32,080 nucleotides of DNA from Actinomycetota bacterium (lineage in GTDB: Bacteria > Actinomycetota > Actinomycetes > Actinomycetales > Microbacteriaceae), in the NCBI GenBank assembly GCA_020161315.1, contig JAIUOH010000037.1, positions 1 to 32,080 of the forward strand, written 5' to 3'. The notes beneath the pieces were generated by a model. The model saw only the letters and a list, made by a program, of their open reading frames with translations, was not told the origin of the DNA and ran no database searches. The translations under genes were made by a program, and so were the position numbers. Below are positions 31,450-32,080 of the stretch, in pieces. Numbering within the stretch: the first letter of the stretch is position 1; every line of letters starts with the position of its first letter.

Positions 31450-31461
31450 TTGGTTTCATAT
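31438..31461. promoter_or_regulatory. Imperfect palindrome over the ArsR start codon
   Basis: ATATGCAACCA (31438-31448) and TGGTTTCATAT (31451-31461) are complementary at 10 of 11 positions around TT. The site covers the ArsR initiator codon and part of the probable -10 TAATAT (minus strand, 31458-31463). It is a likely self-operator. Confidence 0.6.
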
Positions 31462-31534
31462 TAGGGCGAGGATCGCCGTGCGTCAAGCATCTGTTCGCCC
31501 GATGGGCGGCTGAACGGCGGGGCACTGGACTGCA

Positions 31535-31569
31535 AACGTTCATTTTCGGTCATGTAGTATAGAACGTTC
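31535..31569 (+). promoter_or_regulatory. Probable typA promoter region
   Basis: A -10 of TAGTAT (31555-31560, overlapping TATAGA) is flanked by two direct copies of AACGTTC (31535-31541 and 31563-31569). No convincing -35 hexamer is seen. The leader would be about 35 nt with AGGA (31588-31591) as ribosome site. Confidence 0.4.
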
Positions 31570-31600
31570 GCTGTTTTCAAGTTCGTTAGGAACCACTTTT

Positions 31601-32080
31601 ATGGCTCTCGCCACACGCGAAGACCTTCGTAATGTCGCCATCGTCGCACACGTCGACCACGGCAAGACCACTCTCGTCGATGCCATGCTGCGTCAGACCA
31701 ACAGTTTCGACGCCCACGCAGACGTCGACGATCGCGTGATGGACTCGAACGATCTCGAGCGCGAAAAGGGCATCACGATCCTTGCGAAGAACACCGCGAT
31801 TACCTACGAGGGCGCACACGCGAAGAACGGCCCTATCGTCATCAACGTGGTCGACACCCCTGGTCACGCCGACTTTGGTGGCGAGGTCGAGCGCGCACTC
31901 TCGATGGTCGACGGCGTTGTGTTGCTCGTCGACGCGAGCGAGGGCCCGCTGCCGCAGACCCGCTTCGTGCTGCGCAAGGCGCTTGAGGCGCACCTGCCCG
32001 TGATTCTCGCGGTCAACAAGACTGACCGTCCCGACGCCCGCATCGAAGAGGTCGAGGGTGAGGCGCAAGATCTGCTGCTC
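31601..32080 (+). CDS. typA: Translational GTPase TypA/BipA, N-terminal part
   Basis: The gene runs off the right edge; 160 codons are present of a family about 600-640 long. The G domain is clear: HVDHGKTT (18-24, G1), EKGITI (55-60, switch I), DTPGHADF (85-92, G3) and NKTD (139-142, G4). The [21 protein letters not shown] stretch, in short [10 protein letters not shown], is specific to TypA/BipA rather than EF-G or LepA. It is a ribosome-associated GTPase for assembly and stress adaptation. The ATG at 31601 has AGGA about nine bases upstream. It is divergent from the ArsR gene. Confidence 0.96.
   Translation, partial: MALATREDLRNVAIVAHVDHGKTTLVDAMLRQTNSFDAHADVDDRVMDSNDLEREKGITILAKNTAITYEGAHAKNGPIVINVVDTPGHADFGGEVERALSMVDGVVLLVDASEGPLPQTRFVLRKALEAHLPVILAVNKTDRPDARIEEVEGEAQDLLL

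Overview
The window looks like chromosome from a high-G+C actinobacterium, most likely of the Microbacteriaceae (Leucobacter/Microbacterium type). That placement is inferred from gene content and style: a hut cluster using an arginase-type HutG, an IclR-type regulator inside the cluster, many leaderless genes and strong GC bias (42/60 G+C at 20821-20880). No rRNA or marker gene fixes the genus. The window divides at a tRNA-Pro gene (14233-14309, minus strand).

Left part (1-14231): a mobile defence island. A tyrosine integrase (12628-13809) and a small excisionase-like HTH protein (13814-14053) sit at the 3' end of the tRNA, as integrative elements do. Beyond about 500 bp of palindrome-rich non-coding DNA lies a minus-strand operon of six genes joined by 1-4 nt start/stop overlaps: a NYN-domain PIN-like nuclease; a 654-aa HTH + degenerate N6-methyltransferase + HsdS-like fusion; two different HsdM; HsdS; HsdR. 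A single promoter (about 12001-12029) is overlaid by a perfect TGTGAATC-T-GATTCACA palindrome and further half-sites. A single-chain DUF262-DUF1524 (GmrSD/BrxU-like) nuclease gene follows at much lower G+C (27/60 at 1621-1680). The type I restriction core is ordinary. The coupled NYN and HTH-methyltransferase-TRD genes and the doubled HsdM are not, and they are the best candidate for an undescribed variant system. The island's left end lies outside the window.

Right part, 14310-19932: housekeeping and small accessory genes. These are a DUF2200 protein, a pseudo-ABC-ATPase coupled to a YhgE/Pip-like membrane protein, a two-TM protein, a Nudix hydrolase, a GNAT acetyltransferase and MscL.

Right part, 20000-30000: the histidine utilisation region. 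hutU and hutI are on +, hutH on -, hutG on +, giving histidine to urocanate to imidazolonepropionate to formiminoglutamate to glutamate plus formamide. An IclR-type regulator (putative HutR), a P1B-type metal ATPase and an atypical SDR are interleaved. The same 16-bp palindrome GTCTGGAATCCCAGAC occurs upstream of hutU and between hutH and hutG, and nowhere else that I found, so it is the likely regulator box.

The window ends with an ArsR regulator plus tandem-AHSA1 protein pair and the first 160 codons of typA/bipA. Intergenic gaps in the chromosomal part carry unusually long inverted repeats of unrelated sequence, plus two copies of a REP-like element. Several genes start exactly 7 nt after a TAnnnT -10 box, indicating leaderless mRNAs.
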